Assembly: GCF_000833025.1 (NCBI RefSeq)
Contig: NZ_CP010817.1
Location: 2,356,001-2,420,000 of the forward strand
DNA: 64,000 nucleotides
Source: Myroides profundi
GTDB taxonomy: Bacteria > Bacteroidota > Bacteroidia > Flavobacteriales > Flavobacteriaceae
Direction of reading: 5' to 3'
Shown: one piece after another, positions 61,877-64,000 of the stretch
Layout: each line of letters begins with the position of its first letter
Position numbering within the stretch: the stretch's first letter is position 1
The notes under the pieces: generated by a model
The model's database searches: none
What the model saw: the letters and a program-made list of their open reading frames with translations, nothing else
What the model was told of the DNA's origin: nothing
Position numbers and translations under genes: made by a program

Positions 61877-62188
61877 TTAGTTGGGTTTATTTGAAATTAA
61901 CTAGTAAGAAGGTTTTAAAAGTAGTTAAGTCTGTAGGCACAAAACACAAACAACACATTGTATGGCTTAAAGGGATTTTAAGTCATACTAAAAGTCCATG
62001 ACTATTCTCCCTGAGCTCTTGTTATGCATTTTGGGAGACATGTTAAAGAGCAAAGGGAGATAGTTCTATTAAAACAATATATAAAAACCAATTAACTAAC
62101 CTTTGATACAAAGGCTTATTTAAGTACTACGGCAATAAAAATCTTAAGGATTTAAAGTCATCTTGTATCATTTTCAACTATAACAATT

Positions 62189-64000
62189 ATGAAAACTCAA
62201 TTTTTAACCAATACCAGTTACGGGATTGTACTGCTTTTAACTAGCCTTACCTTTACCTGTGGCTATGCCGTACCTAAAGATAGTCTATTTAATGTAGATT
62301 ATCAAAAAAAGACTATTCACGGAGTAGTAAAAGATAACACAACAGTGCTTATAGGAGCCATTGTACAGATAAAAGGAACAGATGTAGCTATAAGCACAGA
62401 TCTTCAGGGAAGATACTCTTTACAGGTCTTAGCTGGAGATACTCTACTTGTTTCTTATATCGGATACAAATCAAAAGAAATTACAATAACAAATGAGTCT
62501 GTTTATAACATTACCCTTTTACAGGATCAAGACATGCTTGATGAAGTAGTTATAAACGCAGGTTATTACACCGTTAAAGACCGCGAGCGTACAGGAAGTA
62601 TCGCTCGAGTTACTGCAAAGGATATCGAACTTCAACCTGTTATCAATCCTTTACAAGCTATTCAAGGAAGAATGGCTGGTGTAAACATAACTCAAAACTC
62701 AGGAGTACCAGGTGGAGGTTTTGATATACAAATTCGTGGTAGAAATAGTTTACGTCCTTATCAAAACAATGCAATAAATGGAAATGCTCCATTATATGTA
62801 ATAGATGGAGTTGTAATCCCCACTAGTAACCTAGTTAACTCTTTACTATCAACTCAAATCCTTCCTATGAGTGATACTAATATTTTAAACTCTATCAATC
62901 CTTCAGATATACAGAGCATAGAGATTTTAAAAGACGCTGATGCAACGGCCATCTACGGCTCTCGAGGGGCTAACGGGGTAGTTCTTATTACAACAAAGAA
63001 AAATAAATCAGACAAACTTTCTTTTACCCTGTCCTCTTCTACTTCTTTTAGCAAAGTAGCTAGTAAAATGAAACTTTTAAATACTAAGGAGTTTAATAAA
63101 ATGCGAGATCAAGCATTTTTAAATGATGGCATTACAGTCTATCCTGATGATGCACTCGATATGAACGGTACTTGGGATAGAAACAGATATACTGATTGGC
63201 AAAAAGAACTTATTGGTGGTACTGCTCTTAGTCAAAACATAAATTTAGGTGTAAGTGGAGGAAGTGAAACAACACACTTCTCAGTATCTGCAAATCAAGG
63301 TACTCAAACCACGGTGTTTCCAACTGATAAAGGCTACAAAAGAAATACCTTTTTAATCAATGTGAATCACAATAGTAAAGATGGAAGATTTCAATTAAAC
63401 TCATCAACTAATTACTCTATACAAAAGAATAATTTAATAGCTACTGATTTAACAAAAAGTTCTCTAACCTTATCTCCAAATGCGCCAAGTTTATATAATC
63501 CTGATGGAAGTTTACATTGGGGATTTATAGGTGATACAAATCCAATATCATCTATGCACGAAACTTATAAAAATGATAATAATAATCTTGTTCTAAATAT
63601 TGACTTAAACTATGAGTTATTTAAAAATGCACACATCAGACTAAATGCTGGTTACAACAAGTCTAACATAGAAGAAAAAAAGTTAACACCTTATACTATT
63701 AACAACCCAGCCAAAGGTTATACCTCAGAGCAGTCTAAGGCTGAAAACACCTTCAGAGATAATATCTCTTATATACTAGAACCTCAACTAAACTACATTC
63801 TTAATATAGATAAGCTATCTATAAACTCTCTAATAGGCATAACCTATCAAGACAATAAAGTAAATGCCCTGCATTTAACTGGAAGTGGTTTCCAAACTGA
63901 TGATTTTATATCTAATATCTCTGCCGCTAAAACATCGGCTATAACGCAATCTGCTAACCAACAATATAAGTACATAGCCTTTTTTGGAAGATTAAATCTT
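62189..64000 (+). CDS. SusC/RagA-family TonB-linked outer-membrane receptor (partial)
   Basis: The first 604 residues of a SusC/RagA receptor, cut by the window end. The signal peptide spans about 1-31 (ends CGYAVPKDS or nearby). A carboxypeptidase-like beta-sandwich (about 45-125: IHGVVKDNTTVLIGAIVQI, VSYIGYKSKEITI) precedes the TonB-dependent plug with DEVVINAGYYTVKDRERTGS, IQGRMAGVNITQNSGVPGG, PLYVIDGVVIP and ILKDADATAIYGSRGANGVV, all typical. The barrel then begins. It would import a glycan, peptide or chelate with a SusD-like partner, expected just downstream. The long structured leader suggests regulated expression. Confidence 0.93.
   Translation, partial: MKTQFLTNTSYGIVLLLTSLTFTCGYAVPKDSLFNVDYQKKTIHGVVKDNTTVLIGAIVQIKGTDVAISTDLQGRYSLQVLAGDTLLVSYIGYKSKEITITNESVYNITLLQDQDMLDEVVINAGYYTVKDRERTGSIARVTAKDIELQPVINPLQAIQGRMAGVNITQNSGVPGGGFDIQIRGRNSLRPYQNNAINGNAPLYVIDGVVIPTSNLVNSLLSTQILPMSDTNILNSINPSDIQSIEILKDADATAIYGSRGANGVVLITTKKNKSDKLSFTLSSSTSFSKVASKMKLLNTKEFNKMRDQAFLNDGITVYPDDALDMNGTWDRNRYTDWQKELIGGTALSQNINLGVSGGSETTHFSVSANQGTQTTVFPTDKGYKRNTFLINVNHNSKDGRFQLNSSTNYSIQKNNLIATDLTKSSLTLSPNAPSLYNPDGSLHWGFIGDTNPISSMHETYKNDNNNLVLNIDLNYELFKNAHIRLNAGYNKSNIEEKKLTPYTINNPAKGYTSEQSKAENTFRDNISYILEPQLNYILNIDKLSINSLIGITYQDNKVNALHLTGSGFQTDDFISNISAAKTSAITQSANQQYKYIAFFGRLNL

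Larger units (their letters stand above)
60718..62188. other. Hairpin-dense gene-free region upstream of the SusC gene
   Basis: Nearly 1.5 kb with no long open frame on either strand but at least fourteen inverted repeats. Those with exact or nearly exact stems include 60764-60785, 60801-60908 (three nested helices), 61137-61153, 61213-61230, 61272-61301, 61314-61338, 61354-61398, 61407-61450, 61572-61636, 61718-61752, 61959-61988, 62002-62063 and 62100-62114. Their density is far above that of other intergenic stretches in the window. It could be a large structured RNA, a leader of the SusC gene, or the oriT/att/replication region of the element. Confidence 0.5.

Noticed and set aside
60718..62188. 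Group II intron or retron in the hairpin region
   Set aside because: No reverse transcriptase gene is near, and I could not identify a domain V-like hairpin or the msr/msd layout.
1..64000. tRNA, rRNA or tmRNA genes
   Set aside because: No cloverleaf with a T-loop consensus or rRNA core segment was noticed on either strand; a covariance-model scan would be the decisive test.

Overview
The window is AT-rich (roughly one third G+C by eye) and reads as a Bacteroidota, Flavobacteriaceae-type chromosome; Myroides or a close relative is my best guess from gene content, not a proof. Support comes from a PorP/SprF protein with its OmpA-like partner, a subtilase ending in a type IX sorting domain, surface proteins with the Bacteroidota LLPRM..QR..I module, a SusC/RagA receptor, and MobA/MobB/MobC-type mobilization genes.

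Layout. 1-3.2 kb: a DUF3347-type lipoprotein, a lipoprotein gene broken by an 11-bp tandem duplication, a decayed outer-membrane barrel gene, and a hipB-hipS pair that has lost its kinase. 3.2-6.2 kb: an OmpA/TPR/PD40 protein and a PorP/SprF protein. 7.1-15.6 kb: a three-gene operon, transcribed leftward, of large exported surface proteins; the first gene carries nested repeats that change length in 30-bp steps. 16.4-19.6 kb: a small basic secreted protein and a type IX-secreted S8 protease. 20.2-22.4 kb: galE and nagB.

22.9-38.7 kb: a Wzx/Wzy-type surface polysaccharide locus read leftward. It has a UDP-HexNAc 4-epimerase and a nucleotide-sugar dehydrogenase (UDP-GalNAcA route), an acyltransferase with SGNH domain, a flippase, an EpsG-like polymerase, two glycosyltransferases, two ATP-grasp ligases, a HAD phosphatase, two related hexapeptide acyltransferases, a PglC-type initiating transferase and a DegT aminotransferase. 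An IS200-type element, a pseudogene and an inverted, motif-poor nucleotidyltransferase gene disturb its distal end.

39.3-47.5 kb: a lipoprotein with Ig-like repeats, then an insertion-sequence graveyard (IS1595-, IS4-, IS200-, DUF4372/IS4- and IS5-type). Within it lie two complementary broken copies of one module, an unknown gene divergent from mobC.

47.7-64 kb: part of a mobilizable or integrative element. It holds a coupling protein (MobC), a topoisomerase-IA homologue that has lost its TOPRIM residues, a DUF3945/DUF4099-like protein, an excisionase-like HTH protein, MobA/MobB, and a three-gene unit (tandem-HTH regulator, TerB-like protein, Upf1-like SF1 helicase) that is a plausible defence or element-maintenance cassette. 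It continues into 1.5 kb of gene-free DNA packed with hairpins and then a SusC/RagA receptor cut by the window end. No integrase, att site, tRNA, rRNA or CRISPR array was recognised.

The best candidates for something undescribed are the hairpin-dense region at 60.7-62.2 kb, the HTH/TerB-like/helicase trio beside it, and the degenerate topoisomerase.
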